A stretch of DNA of 64,000 nucleotides from Lewinellaceae bacterium (GCA_020636075.1 JACJYO010000001.1:930001-994000), one strand, 5' to 3'. Positions 18,453-27,798 are shown, numbered from the stretch's first letter. Notes: generated by a model not told the origin, from the letters alone. Translations and numbers: made by a program.

Positions 18453-19484
18453 ATGAAAGCGCATTTTCTTACGATCGCCGGCCTGCTGTTTTGCCTGGCC
18501 GTGTCTGCCCAAAAAAGTGAATACAAAGTAGCCGCCATCGGCTTCTACAACCTGGAAAATTTGTTCGATACGCTCGACAGTCCAACGACCAACGACGCCG
18601 ACTTCCTGCCCTACGGCCGCCTGCTTTGGAACACGGAAAAATATGTTTCCAAACAAGCAAACATGGCCAAGATCATTCAACTGCTGGCTACCGACAAAAC
18701 CCCGGACGGTGTGGCCTTGCTCGGTGTTGCCGAAGTGGAAAACCGGAAGGTTTTGGAAGACCTGGTTGCGCAGGAAGCCATTAAAAACCGGAACTACCAG
18801 ATTGTACATTTCGACTCTCCGGATGAACGCGGTATCGATGTGGGCTTGCTTTATCAGCCCAAGTATTTTACCGTCACCGGCGCCCGGGCACTGCCGGTAC
18901 ATCTGTTTGAAGCAGACAGTGCGCGCGATTTCACCCGCGATGTCCTGTACGTCAGCGGGTTGTTTGGTGGTGAGCCGCTTCATGTCTTGGTCAACCACTG
19001 GCCTTCGCGCAGTGGCGGCGAGAGCGCATCTGCCTGGCGCCGCGCCGAAGCAGCCAAGGTTTGCCGGCAGGTGGTCGACAGCCTGTTGGCGATCAATGCA
19101 GACGCTAAAATTGTAATTATGGGCGATTTGAACGACGACCCTAATAACAAAAGCCTGACGCAGGTGCTGCGCGCCGTTCGCAGTACCAACAAGCAAAAAG
19201 CCGACGAATTGTACAATCCGATGTACGACTTTTTCCAAAACGGCGTAGGCACGCTGGCTTACCGCGACTCCTGGAATTTGTTTGACCAGCTGATTGTGTC
19301 CAAAGGGCTGGTGAAGAAAAAAGCCGGGGGCTGGCAGTATTATAAATCAGTGGTTTTCAGCAGGCCCTGGATGTTTCAGGAAGACGGCGCTTTCCGGGGG
19401 TACCCGTTGCGGACTTTTGTCGGTGAGATTTTTTTGAATGGCTATAGCGACCACTTGCCGGTGTACGCGCTGTTTTTGCAATGA
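18453..19484 (+). CDS. Secreted endonuclease/exonuclease/phosphatase family protein
   Basis: This 343-residue protein belongs to the DNase I-like metal-dependent phosphodiesterase fold. A signal peptide ends near residue 20 (AVSAQ). The fold's markers are in order: FYNLENLFD (metal-binding Asn/Glu), LGVAEVEN (catalytic Glu), DERGIDVGLLY, LVNHWPSRSGG (catalytic His), IVIMGDLNDDP (Asp/Asn) and SDHLPVYALF (Asp-His). It may cleave DNA, RNA, nucleotides or phosphoesters; the family is too broad to choose. It is divergent from the TonB receptor/DUF5689 pair, which supports a joint role in using extracellular substrates. No T9SS tail is present, so the final location is periplasm or outer membrane side. 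Confidence 0.9.
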   Translation: MKAHFLTIAGLLFCLAVSAQKSEYKVAAIGFYNLENLFDTLDSPTTNDADFLPYGRLLWNTEKYVSKQANMAKIIQLLATDKTPDGVALLGVAEVENRKVLEDLVAQEAIKNRNYQIVHFDSPDERGIDVGLLYQPKYFTVTGARALPVHLFEADSARDFTRDVLYVSGLFGGEPLHVLVNHWPSRSGGESASAWRRAEAAKVCRQVVDSLLAINADAKIVIMGDLNDDPNNKSLTQVLRAVRSTNKQKADELYNPMYDFFQNGVGTLAYRDSWNLFDQLIVSKGLVKKKAGGWQYYKSVVFSRPWMFQEDGAFRGYPLRTFVGEIFLNGYSDHLPVYALFLQ

Positions 19485-19858
19485 GGAGCTCCGGCCAAAA
19501 AACGTTTACAGTAAAAGGCGAGTGGATTTGCGGTCCTTTTCGATTTGGGAAACAGCATTTGCAAATCGAATAAAACAGATTTGGAGTAATCCAATATTGA
19601 AATTTTTGAATACTTTTGTTTCCATCGACTTGCCTATATATGGCAAAAACTCGATGAAGCCACCACTTTGAGGCTTCTTGATTAAACTACCCTGTATCTG
19701 TTAGCGTAATTAGCGCACGCCCATTTGTTCGACTGTTGTATCTACTACAGGCGCAGAGGGCGGTATTTGTTTGGTATTTTCTCATCATGGGACAAATACC
19801 GATAATTTTTTAATCCAAAGAGATACAGAAAAGTTTCTTCAATCAAATATCAAGTCTC
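19485..19858. other. Intergenic region upstream of the multicopper oxidase
   Basis: This 374-bp AT-rich stretch holds a probable -7 box at 19611-19618 and a small hairpin near 19653-19676 (gaagcc/ggcttc). No gene is recognised. Its length and the oxidase that follows make it a candidate regulatory region, but no operator pattern was identified. Confidence 0.4.
19611..19618 (+). promoter_or_regulatory. -7 box TACTTTTG upstream of the multicopper oxidase
   Basis: This matches TAnnTTTG and lies 241 bp upstream of the oxidase start codon, so the leader would be long. No -33 TTG occurs at the normal spacing. Confidence 0.35.
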
Positions 19859-22000
19859 ATGATCTCAGTCTTACATTCTCCAATTTTTCGGGCAGGAACT
19901 GCTACCCTGCTAGGCCATTCCAAAATCATATGCAAGGTTGTCTTGTTCTGCCTGCTCACCGGCTTGGCCCCAAGTCTGTTCGGACAAATCAAAGATCCGG
20001 TTAGCCACCCCAAGTTTGTAAACCCCTTACCCAATCCGGATATAATTGATGCGACCGGGGGCGGTTCTTTCACCATGCGTATGGCACCTGCTACCCAATG
20101 GCTCGGGTTAGTTGATGTAAACGACAACCCGCTCCATACCAGTGTTTGGGGATACGCCCTGGGTAACAACACCCCAACTTACCCCGGCCCTACTTTTGTG
20201 GCGAAAAAAAATGAACCGATCGATGTACGTTGGGAAAATCACCTGCCAAACACCCACCTGCTCCCCATCGACTATTCCCTGCACATTGCACATCCGACTA
20301 CCTGGATCGGGCAAGGAATCCCGGCGGTAACACACCTGCATGGCGGACATACCGAAGCCGCAAGCGACGGCCACCCGGATGCATGGTATACCAGTAATTT
20401 CCAGTTTAAAGGCCACGACTTTGTCAAGGAAACCTATCATTACGAAAATGACCAGGAAGCTGCTACACTTTGGTATCACGACCATGCATTGGGAATAACA
20501 CGACTAAACGTGTATGCCGGTCTTGCCGGATTTTATCTACTTCGCGATGATAATGAATTGGGCCTAGGTTTGCCCAGTGGCGCCTACGAACGAGGAATCG
20601 TATTCCAGGACCGCAATTTTGATAATGCAGGTCAATTTAAACGGTACGACCAAGGCGGTGAATCTGAGGGTGACTGCCAGGATGCCTCGGGAGGCGCCCC
20701 CCTGGACATGGATGAGCCCATCCTTGCACACCCTGAATTTACGCCGATACCGCCCAACAGCACCAATGCCGAATTCTTTGGCGATTATATCCTCGTAAAT
20801 GCCATGGCCTGGCCTCAAATGCCGGTGGAGCCACGTCAGTACCGCCTGCGTCTGCTCAATGGTGCTGATTCCCGTTTTTTCGCTCTCGAGTTTAAGGACG
20901 GAAATGGGAATATTATACCTTTTCTCCAGATCGGAACAGATAACGGCTTACTACCCAGTCCGGTGCAAATCAACAGCCTGGTAATGGGCCCAGGTGAGCG
21001 CGCAGACGTATTAGTTAACTTTGCGCTGGCCACCAACCCGAATGTAACGCTCTTCAATTATGGGCCAGACGCACCGTTTAAGGGCAATAATTTTAATTTC
21101 GATGGCTCGCGACCAACCGGCCAACTGATGCAATTCAAGGTAATATTGCCGCTTAATCCGGGCATACCGCCAACAAATTTCACACAAGCCTCAGACCTGC
21201 GTCCTGCCATTGTCCCGATGAGTGGTATCAAAACGCGCAAACTGGTTCTTTTCGAAGGGCGCGACCAGTATTGCCGGCTTCGCCCGCAATTAGGTATCCT
21301 GGATGAAAACTCGCCAGTTAACGGCTCATTGATGTGGGATGAATGCACCACTGAAAATCCACAGGTTAATGATATCGAGTATTGGGATATCTACAACGCC
21401 ACTGAGGATGCACACCCGATGCACCTGCATCTGGTATCCTTTCAAATTCTTGGCCGTGCGCCTTTTGAAGGGGATGTGACATTTGTCGAAACGGGTGATC
21501 CAATTTCAGGGGGCACCAAACAAATTCTGACGCTGGATGGTCCCCCGCCTGTGTTTCCCGGCGGATGGAACGCGCCAGCTAATGAAAAAGGCTGGAAGGA
21601 TACCGGCATCGTACCTCCCGGAGAAGTCATGCGGGTTGTTGCGAAGTTTGACCGGGCGGGTAAATATGTCTGGCATTGCCATATCCTCTCACATGAAGAT
21701 CATGAAATGATGCGCAATTTTATTGTCGGCCCGGTTCCGGCGCCCGTGTTTAATGAATGCCCCCAATCGGTGCCAAACTTAACTGGCAATTCCAGCTGCC
21801 AGGCAGAACTCCCGGATTATGCAGCTGACTTAGAAGGTAGAGAACTCTGTGATATAATACAGTCACCGGCAGCAGGTACATTGGTAAATCCGGGAAATGT
21901 TGCCGTAAAACTGACAGGCTATAATGTGCAAGGCGCATCAACCGATTGTGTCATCCATGTAAAAATTTCAGGCGGCTGCGGCAGCAGTGGCGGTAATTAA
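19859..22000 (+). CDS. Multicopper oxidase (CotA/bilirubin-oxidase-like)
   Basis: This 713-residue exported copper enzyme couples oxidation of phenols, metals or bilirubin-like compounds to reduction of O2. A signal peptide ends near FGQ (about residue 42). All four copper-ligand clusters are visible: HLHGGH (about 159), WYHDHALG (about 203), HPMHLH (about 519) and HCHILSHEDHEMM (about 605), the last carrying the type 1 Cys, His and axial Met. This arrangement is that of CotA-like three-domain oxidases. The C-terminal 80 residues (CPQSVPNLTGNSSCQAELPDY onward) form an extra Cys-containing HYR-like beta domain, not a typical T9SS tail. The ending GGCGSSGGN is unusual. Confidence 0.93.
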   Translation: MISVLHSPIFRAGTATLLGHSKIICKVVLFCLLTGLAPSLFGQIKDPVSHPKFVNPLPNPDIIDATGGGSFTMRMAPATQWLGLVDVNDNPLHTSVWGYALGNNTPTYPGPTFVAKKNEPIDVRWENHLPNTHLLPIDYSLHIAHPTTWIGQGIPAVTHLHGGHTEAASDGHPDAWYTSNFQFKGHDFVKETYHYENDQEAATLWYHDHALGITRLNVYAGLAGFYLLRDDNELGLGLPSGAYERGIVFQDRNFDNAGQFKRYDQGGESEGDCQDASGGAPLDMDEPILAHPEFTPIPPNSTNAEFFGDYILVNAMAWPQMPVEPRQYRLRLLNGADSRFFALEFKDGNGNIIPFLQIGTDNGLLPSPVQINSLVMGPGERADVLVNFALATNPNVTLFNYGPDAPFKGNNFNFDGSRPTGQLMQFKVILPLNPGIPPTNFTQASDLRPAIVPMSGIKTRKLVLFEGRDQYCRLRPQLGILDENSPVNGSLMWDECTTENPQVNDIEYWDIYNATEDAHPMHLHLVSFQILGRAPFEGDVTFVETGDPISGGTKQILTLDGPPPVFPGGWNAPANEKGWKDTGIVPPGEVMRVVAKFDRAGKYVWHCHILSHEDHEMMRNFIVGPVPAPVFNECPQSVPNLTGNSSCQAELPDYAADLEGRELCDIIQSPAAGTLVNPGNVAVKLTGYNVQGASTDCVIHVKISGGCGSSGGN

Positions 22001-22070
22001 TTGGATGCTGTCTGATCGAACACCGCCTTGAAAAAGAGCGGCTTTTCAACCGGCTTTAAACGTTTCATCA

Positions 22071-22109
22071 GCCGCGAGGCATGGAGCCTGACGCTCCGTG
22101 CCTCGCGGC
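22071..22109. repeat. REP-like hairpin, 17-bp arms
   Basis: Arms 22071-22087 (gccgcgaggcatggagc) and 22093-22109 pair with one mismatch around a 5-nt loop. It lies between the convergent oxidase and CNNM genes. It could stop transcription in both directions but has no T tract. Confidence 0.7.
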
Positions 22110-22122
22110 ATTTACGGCACCC

Positions 22123-23403
22123 TCATAACTTTGCCTCCACCTCTTCCGGGCTGGTTTTAAACATTTTCAGCACCTTGACCTCGTAATTTCCCACTTTGAC
22201 CACCGTACCTACCTCGGGAATACTGTCGAGCGTTTTTAACAACAAACCAGCCAGCGTTTCATAATCGTCGCCGAGCGGAAAATGCTCGGGCAGACTTTCG
22301 TTGATCCGCTCCAGGTTGGTGAGGGCAAGGATACGCCAGCTTTGTTCGCCGGTTTTCACAACCGGGGGTTGTTCCTGATCGTGTTCATCCTGAATTTCGC
22401 CTACCAACTCTTCGATAATGTCTTCCAGGGTAACCAGACCGACAGTGCCGCCGAATTCGCTGGTTACGATAGCCAGTTGTAGCCGCTCTTTTTGAAATTG
22501 CCGGAGCAGTTGCACTACTTTTTTATTGATGTGGACGAACAATGCCGGACGCATCAATTCGCGCAGGTTTTTTTGGCTTTTTTCCATGGCAGCAACCAGC
22601 AAGTCTTTGGTGTGCACGAAACCAACAATCTGGTCCAGCGAATCTTCATAGATCGGGTACCGGGAATAACTTTCCTGCAACGCCAGGGTTATGGCATCGG
22701 ACAGCGAAGTCTCCACATCGATGGCTACAATTTGCGTACGCGGGGTATAAATTTGGCGCACCAGGCGTTCATCAAAGTCAAACACATTCTGGATCAATTC
22801 GCGCTCCGAGGCATGAATGGCGCCGCTTTCGGCACTTTCTGTGATGATCATTTTTAACTCCTCCTCCGAGTGCACCTCGGCATGCGGCACCGGTTCAATA
22901 CCGATCAGTTTGAGCAGGAAATTGGCCAACCCGTTGAGCAGCCAAATAAATGGACGGAATATAAAATAAAAGGATTTGAGCGGCCAGGCCACCCACAAGG
23001 TGGTATTCGTCGGGAATCGAATGGCGAGCGATTTCGGTGCCAATTCGCCAAAAACAATATGCAAAACAGTGATAGTGGCAAAGGCAATGGGCAGGGAAAT
23101 CTGGTGTGCCAGTTCCGGGTCGGGCTGCATGCCCATCAAAGCCATTACTTTTAAAACAATTGCGCCGACCACCGGTTCGCCAATCCAGCCAAGGCCAAGG
23201 CTGGCCAGGGTAATACCCAATTGTGTTGCAGCCAGATAGCTATCCAAATGCGTAACCACACCCTCGGCCACCCGGGCCAGCGAGTTGGTTTCGGCACGAA
23301 CTTGCAGCTGCGACAAGCGCACTTTTACAATGGCAAACTCGGCCGCCACAAAGAAGCCATTGAGCAGTACTAGGATAATCGTAATTAAAATGTCGAGTAG
23401 CAT
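22123..23403 (-). CDS. CNNM/CorC-type transporter (hemolysin family protein)
   Basis: This is a 426-residue membrane protein when started at the ATG at 23403 (MLLDILITIILVLLNGFFVA). The longer frame to 23499 crosses a -7 box and is rejected. Domain order: DUF21 membrane region with four helices (residues 1 to about 190), a CBS pair (about 210-325; YTPRTQIVAIDVETSLSDAI and YSRYPIYEDSLDQIVGFVHTKDLL), and a C-terminal CorC_HlyC domain (about 340-420; DYETLAGLLLKTLDSIPEVG). The family exports or regulates Mg2+ or Co2+; despite the name it is not a toxin. It is monocistronic on the evidence here. Confidence 0.9.
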   Translation of the reverse strand: MLLDILITIILVLLNGFFVAAEFAIVKVRLSQLQVRAETNSLARVAEGVVTHLDSYLAATQLGITLASLGLGWIGEPVVGAIVLKVMALMGMQPDPELAHQISLPIAFATITVLHIVFGELAPKSLAIRFPTNTTLWVAWPLKSFYFIFRPFIWLLNGLANFLLKLIGIEPVPHAEVHSEEELKMIITESAESGAIHASERELIQNVFDFDERLVRQIYTPRTQIVAIDVETSLSDAITLALQESYSRYPIYEDSLDQIVGFVHTKDLLVAAMEKSQKNLRELMRPALFVHINKKVVQLLRQFQKERLQLAIVTSEFGGTVGLVTLEDIIEELVGEIQDEHDQEQPPVVKTGEQSWRILALTNLERINESLPEHFPLGDDYETLAGLLLKTLDSIPEVGTVVKVGNYEVKVLKMFKTSPEEVEAKL

Positions 23404-23456
23404 GATTGTTGGGTAAAGATTTTTGGCTGTTGATTCCGGCATTTTGGCCGCAGAGG

Positions 23457-23464
23457 CAAATGTA
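23457..23464 (-). promoter_or_regulatory. -7 box TACATTTG for the CNNM gene
   Basis: On the minus strand this reads TACATTTG, 53 bp upstream of the ATG at 23403. It lies inside the longer in-frame extension, which supports the shorter gene model. Confidence 0.5.
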
Positions 23465-23520
23465 AGTTTATTCTGTATGCCTGTTTCGCCTGCAACCAAA
23501 GGGTAAATGCAATAGGCTAA

Positions 23521-24150
23521 TTATTCCACACGATAAACGAAAGCCCTGAAATAACCACTATCGATAGGCGCCATGGGGCCGGCAGCGCTGAGCAAAACAC
23601 CGTTAAAACGCCCGTAAATTGTATCATTTTGAAAGCCATCCACCTGTATGGTCAGGTCATCGCTGATGGTATTCGACACACCGGTGAAATTACTGGAGTC
23701 GCGCGGGCTAAACTCTACCCCACCCCAGCTAAAATCCTTGAATTGCAATTTTGCCAAAGCCGGAAAAACGGGAAATGTTTCGGTTTTAGGATCAAATTCA
23801 AAGCCGAGTGCAATCCCGAAATGCGGTTCCAGCGGATCATCCTGGCGGATAATTTCCGCATAATTTTGGGAGATGCTCAACCAGTTACTCAGGGTATCGA
23901 GCCGGGCGTTTGTTTGCCGGATATGCCCGCGCCGGTAGGGCTGTCGCTCACGTTGCATGGGGTAGATCAATGCAAATTTTTGATTTTTAAACTTGAACTG
24001 AATACCGCTTTGCAACGGGGATTCTCCCGGATTATGGTATTTCCCGACACCAAATGCGCTAAAGAATACCATAGCCGCACCTAACCCCAGTGTGTACAGC
24101 AGCAGGTTTAGCGGCAGCGTGTGCCCATCGGTTTTGGAAAATTGATTCAC
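23521..24150 (-). CDS. Membrane-anchored protein of unknown function
   Basis: This 209-residue protein has one N-terminal helix at about residues 16-34 (LLLYTLGLGAAMVFFSAFGV) and a beta-rich remainder, probably periplasmic (FGIALGFEFDPKTETFPVFP, GVEFSPRDSSNFTGVSN). The start is GTG at 24150; no better ATG is nearby. It begins 18 bp after the valS stop on the same strand, so it is probably co-transcribed with valS. No family is recognised. Gene reality is supported by its length and its fit between neighbours. Confidence 0.65.
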   Translation of the reverse strand: MNQFSKTDGHTLPLNLLLYTLGLGAAMVFFSAFGVGKYHNPGESPLQSGIQFKFKNQKFALIYPMQRERQPYRRGHIRQTNARLDTLSNWLSISQNYAEIIRQDDPLEPHFGIALGFEFDPKTETFPVFPALAKLQFKDFSWGGVEFSPRDSSNFTGVSNTISDDLTIQVDGFQNDTIYGRFNGVLLSAAGPMAPIDSGYFRAFVYRVE

Positions 24151-24168
24151 TGTTAAAATTAAAAAAAA

Positions 24169-26844
24169 CTAGCCCAAATTCGCCAGTGAGGCTTCCAGTA
24201 TCTGAATGCGCGCCAGGGCATCGGCCTCTTTTTTCCGTTCATTATCAACAACCTGGGCCGGAGCGCCATTGACGAAACGCTCGTTGGCCAGCTTGGCCTG
24301 AACCGATTTGAGGAAGCCGCGCTGGTAAGTCAGCTCGTCGTTCAACTTCGCCCGTTCTGCTTCTACATCAATCTCCTGATTGATTTCAACATAAAATTTA
24401 TCCGTACCGGAAATAAAAGACTTGCTGTTGGCAGGCTCCTCCGCGCTAATGTTGAGTTCTGAAAGCACCGCCAGTTTGACCACCATCTCTCGCAGGCCGG
24501 CCAGTCCGAACAGGTTTTCTGCTGAGTCACTCTGCTGCACGGTCATTGCCAATGGTTCTTTCGGTTTGATCTGGTTTTGGTTGCGCAGGTCACGCACTTT
24601 GGCGATCACATCTTTGGCGGCCTCCACCTGTCCGATCAGCGTTGTGTCAGCTTTGCCCGCTTTTGGATAGCGTTGAACCATGCAATCGTCGCCCGGAGTC
24701 CGCTCACGCAGTTGGTGCCAGATTTCTTCGGTGATAAATGGCATAAACGGATGCAAAGCCACCATAAGGTCGGCAAACAAATCCAGCGTGGCCTCCCGGG
24801 TTTCCCGGTCGATTGGTTTTTCAAAGCCCGGTTTGATCATTTCGAGGTACCAGGAGCAGAAATCGTCCCAGATAAAACCGTACATTCCGAGTAAGGCATC
24901 GCTCAGGCGGAATACCTGCATATTGGCCTCGAGGTCCTTCAACACCACGTTAAACTTCTCCCGCATCCAGCGCACGGCGAGGGCATTTTTCCGCGCATCC
25001 TCAGGTGTTTCCGCCTGTTCGCTCACCGGCCAGCCTTTGACGAGGCGCAGAGCATTCCAGAGTTTATTGCAAAAGTTGCGGCCGTTTTCGCAGAGTTTAT
25101 CGTCAAACAAAATATCGTTGCCGGCAGCGGCACTCGACATGAGCCCGTAACGCACACCATCGGCGCCAAAGTCGTCGATCAACTTCAGGGCATCCGGGGA
25201 ATTGCCCAGGGACTTGGACATTTTACGTCGCTTTTGGTCGCGCACCATTCCGGTAAAATAAACTGCCTGGAAGGGCCGCGCGCCTTTGTATTCATAACCA
25301 GCCATGATCATGCGGGCCACCCAGAAAAAGATGATATCCCAGCCTGTCACCAGCACCGAGGTGGGGTAGTAATATTGAATTTCACCGTCGGGTTTGCGGA
25401 AGCCGTCGAACACGCTGATGGGCCACAGCCAGGAAGAGGCCCAGGTATCGAGCACGTCTTCGTCTTGCCGGAGGTCGTCCAGGGTGAGCGCCGCATTACC
25501 GGTTTCTTTTTTTGCCTGCTCCAGCGCTTTTTCCGCTGTTTCGGCTACAAAAACCCGGGTTTCCTTGTTGAAACCCTCTGCTTTCAGATACCAGGCGGGA
25601 ATGCGTTGGCCCCACCAGAGCTGGCGGGAAATGCACCAGTCGCGCAGGTTTTCCATCCAGTTGCGGTAGAGGTTCTGAAAACTGTCCGGATAAAACTGAA
25701 TTTCCCGGTCAAGTACTGCTTTCAGCGCCGGAGCCCCCAGATCACTCATCCGGACAAACCACTGGAGCGAAAGTTTGGGTTCCACCACCGAATTGGTGCG
25801 TTCGGAGCGCCCGATTTTGGTCACGTAGTCTTCCAGTCTGACCAGGTTGCCGCTTTCTTCCAGCAGGGCTTTCATCCGCTTGCGTGCGTCGAAGCGGTCG
25901 AGGCCAACCAGGGGTTTGTAGGCACAATTGTCGTTGAGCCGGCCTTCATCATCTATGGTATCGATAACTTCCAGTTGGTGGCGCAATCCGATTTCATAGT
26001 CATTCGGATCATGGGCCGGAGTAATTTTCAGCGCACCGGTGCCAAATTCAACATCCACATAATCGTCGGCGATCACCGGAATTGCCCGGTTGATCAGGGG
26101 AATCAATACTTTTTTCCCAACTAGTTTCTGATAGCGTTTGTCTTTGGGGTTAACCGCAACAGCCGTATCAGCAAAAATGGTTTCCGGCCGTTGGGTAGCA
26201 ATAACGATCCCTTCCGAATCCGAACCTTCAAGCAGGTATTTGATATGGTAAAGTTGCGCCTGTTCTTCGCTGTAAAGCACTTCTTCGTTCGATAACACCG
26301 TTTTGGCTTCCGGATCCCAGTTGACCATACGCAACCCGCGATAGAGTTTTCCTTTTTCGTAGAGGTCTACAAAAATCCGGATACAGTCTTCGTAGTAACC
26401 CGGATCCATCGTAAAAGCGGTGCGATCCCAATCACAAGATGCACCCAGACGACGCAATTGTTTCAGGATAATGCCGCCGTATTTATCTTTCCACTGGTAG
26501 GCGAACTCCATAAACTGCTCACGGGTAATGTCGGCCTTACGCAGTTTCTTCTCTTCGCGCAGCCAACGCACGACTTTAGCTTCCGTGGCAATCGAAGCGT
26601 GATCAGTGCCGGGCACCCAACAGGCGTTTTTGCCATCCAGGCGGGCTTTTCGGATCAGAATATCCTGAATCGTATTGTTGAGCATATGCCCCATGTGCAA
26701 AACGCCGGTCACGTTTGGCGGGGGGATCACAATGGTAAAAGGTTCCCGGTCGTCTGGGGTTGAATGAAAATAGCCGGCGTTTTCCCAATGTTCGTACCAG
26801 CGGGACTCCGTTTCAGCAGGGTTATAACGTGTGGAAAGTTCCAT
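24169..26844 (-). CDS. valS: Valyl-tRNA synthetase
   Basis: This 891-residue class I synthetase charges tRNA-Val with valine. The HIGH-type motif reads HMGH (residues 50-53, in PPPNVTGVLHMGHMLNN), the KMSKS loop is near residue 540 (RRKMSKSLGNSPD), and a CP1 editing domain lies between them (about 200-330). The C-terminal coiled-coil arm typical of ValRS is present (from about residue 825: EAERAKLNDELTYQRGFLKSV). Length is normal. No T-box is expected or seen in this phylum. The downstream gene at 23521 may share its transcript. Confidence 0.97.
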   Translation of the reverse strand: MELSTRYNPAETESRWYEHWENAGYFHSTPDDREPFTIVIPPPNVTGVLHMGHMLNNTIQDILIRKARLDGKNACWVPGTDHASIATEAKVVRWLREEKKLRKADITREQFMEFAYQWKDKYGGIILKQLRRLGASCDWDRTAFTMDPGYYEDCIRIFVDLYEKGKLYRGLRMVNWDPEAKTVLSNEEVLYSEEQAQLYHIKYLLEGSDSEGIVIATQRPETIFADTAVAVNPKDKRYQKLVGKKVLIPLINRAIPVIADDYVDVEFGTGALKITPAHDPNDYEIGLRHQLEVIDTIDDEGRLNDNCAYKPLVGLDRFDARKRMKALLEESGNLVRLEDYVTKIGRSERTNSVVEPKLSLQWFVRMSDLGAPALKAVLDREIQFYPDSFQNLYRNWMENLRDWCISRQLWWGQRIPAWYLKAEGFNKETRVFVAETAEKALEQAKKETGNAALTLDDLRQDEDVLDTWASSWLWPISVFDGFRKPDGEIQYYYPTSVLVTGWDIIFFWVARMIMAGYEYKGARPFQAVYFTGMVRDQKRRKMSKSLGNSPDALKLIDDFGADGVRYGLMSSAAAGNDILFDDKLCENGRNFCNKLWNALRLVKGWPVSEQAETPEDARKNALAVRWMREKFNVVLKDLEANMQVFRLSDALLGMYGFIWDDFCSWYLEMIKPGFEKPIDRETREATLDLFADLMVALHPFMPFITEEIWHQLRERTPGDDCMVQRYPKAGKADTTLIGQVEAAKDVIAKVRDLRNQNQIKPKEPLAMTVQQSDSAENLFGLAGLREMVVKLAVLSELNISAEEPANSKSFISGTDKFYVEINQEIDVEAERAKLNDELTYQRGFLKSVQAKLANERFVNGAPAQVVDNERKKEADALARIQILEASLANLG

Positions 26845-27035
26845 GTTTAATTACCAGCAGGAAAATTTAGCAGGCGAAGCCTGAATTAAAAAAAAAGAAG
26901 GCGCAAATATCGGCTTTCCCTTGTTCTTCGCCGACTTCTGTTAATATTTTAAAAACTTGATGGCATTTCGTGAAAATTATCTGCACCTTTGCGCCGGCAT
27001 GTTGCCAGAATCATTTTTTAAAGTTTTTATTACCA

Positions 27036-27230
27036 ATGTACAACGGAACAGTAAAATTCTTCAACGAAACCAAAGGTTTCGGTTTCATCGTGGACGATTC
27101 CACCAAAGAAGAAATCTTTGTTCACGTTAGCGGTTTGATAGACAATATCCGCGAAGGTGACCAAGTCACTTTCGAAACCCAACGTGGCAAAAAAGGCATG
27201 AACGCAGTAAATGTTCAATTAGCTCGCTAA
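27036..27230 (+). CDS. Cold-shock domain protein
   Basis: This 64-residue OB-fold nucleic-acid chaperone has RNP-1 KGFGFI (about residues 12-17) and RNP-2 IFVHVS (about 26-31). The start was set at the ATG at 27036 because the family begins with xxGTVKFFN; the longer frame from 26970 adds a non-conserved Cys-rich stretch. The leader of at least 45 nt, with a loose -7-like sequence near 26984-26991, is a place where cold-shock mRNAs often carry thermosensitive structure, but no specific fold is claimed. A strong terminator follows at 27258. Confidence 0.93.
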   Translation: MYNGTVKFFNETKGFGFIVDDSTKEEIFVHVSGLIDNIREGDQVTFETQRGKKGMNAVNVQLAR

Positions 27231-27257
27231 TTTGACATTTTAAGTGATACCATGTTG

Positions 27258-27290
27258 AACCCCCGCCGGCGAACCCGGCGGGGGTTTTAA
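27258..27290 (+). terminator. Rho-independent terminator after the cold-shock gene
   Basis: Arms 27258-27269 (aacccccgccgg) and 27275-27286 pair perfectly with a 5-nt loop, followed by a short T-rich run. Confidence 0.85.
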
Positions 27291-27303
27291 TTTTCAAGTT
27301 GGA

Positions 27304-27389
27304 GGGTTGCTGGTTAGAAGGTTAGAAGGTTGCTTAACTTTACCGGTATGGGCCCAACCAGCAACCTTCTAACCCTCTAACCTTCTAAC
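27304..27389. repeat. Intergenic inverted repeat built on gttagaag
   Basis: The left side (27305-27333) contains ggttgctggtt and two direct copies of gttagaag. The right side (27356-27389) contains the complements aaccagcaacc and three copies of cttctaac-like units, with slippage between possible pairings. It lies immediately upstream of the arfB start at 27397, so it will fold in that leader. Confidence 0.7.
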
Positions 27390-27396
27390 TGCTCAA

Positions 27397-27798
27397 ATGC
27401 AAGCCGACATCCTTCTTCAGGAATTTTCCTTTCGCACCTCCCGTTCGGGCGGCAAGGGTGGTCAGAATGTCAACAAAGTGGAAACGAAGGTGGAGGCACG
27501 CCTGCACGTAGCCTCCTCCGCTGCCTTGTCGGACGCGGAAAAGCAACTGGTTTTGGAAAAACTCGCCAACCGTATTTCCGTTGAGGGTTATTTATCGGTA
27601 ACCAATCAAACCAAGCGTTCCCAGTTGGCCAACAAGGAACTCGCTGAACACAAACTGCTCCGACTCGTCCAACAGGCATTGGTCCAACCTAAAAAGCGCA
27701 AACGCGCCAAAGTCCCCAAAGCAGTCAAGGAAGCCAGGCTGAAAGCGAAAAAACACCAATCGGAAAAAAAAGCCGCCCGACGGATTACAGGGCATTAA
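27397..27798 (+). CDS. arfB: Alternative ribosome-rescue factor, peptidyl-tRNA hydrolase
   Basis: This 133-residue YaeJ/ArfB protein enters stalled ribosomes and hydrolyses the peptidyl-tRNA. The catalytic GGQ is at residues 21-23 in SRSGGKGGQNVNKVETKVE. The globular domain ends near residue 95 and is followed by the basic C-terminal tail (KKRKRAKVPKAVKEARLKAK) that occupies the empty mRNA channel in ArfB. The tail is what separates ArfB from true release factors. The gene overlaps the convergent OmpA gene by 4 bp at its 3' end. Confidence 0.95.
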   Translation: MQADILLQEFSFRTSRSGGKGGQNVNKVETKVEARLHVASSAALSDAEKQLVLEKLANRISVEGYLSVTNQTKRSQLANKELAEHKLLRLVQQALVQPKKRKRAKVPKAVKEARLKAKKHQSEKKAARRITGH

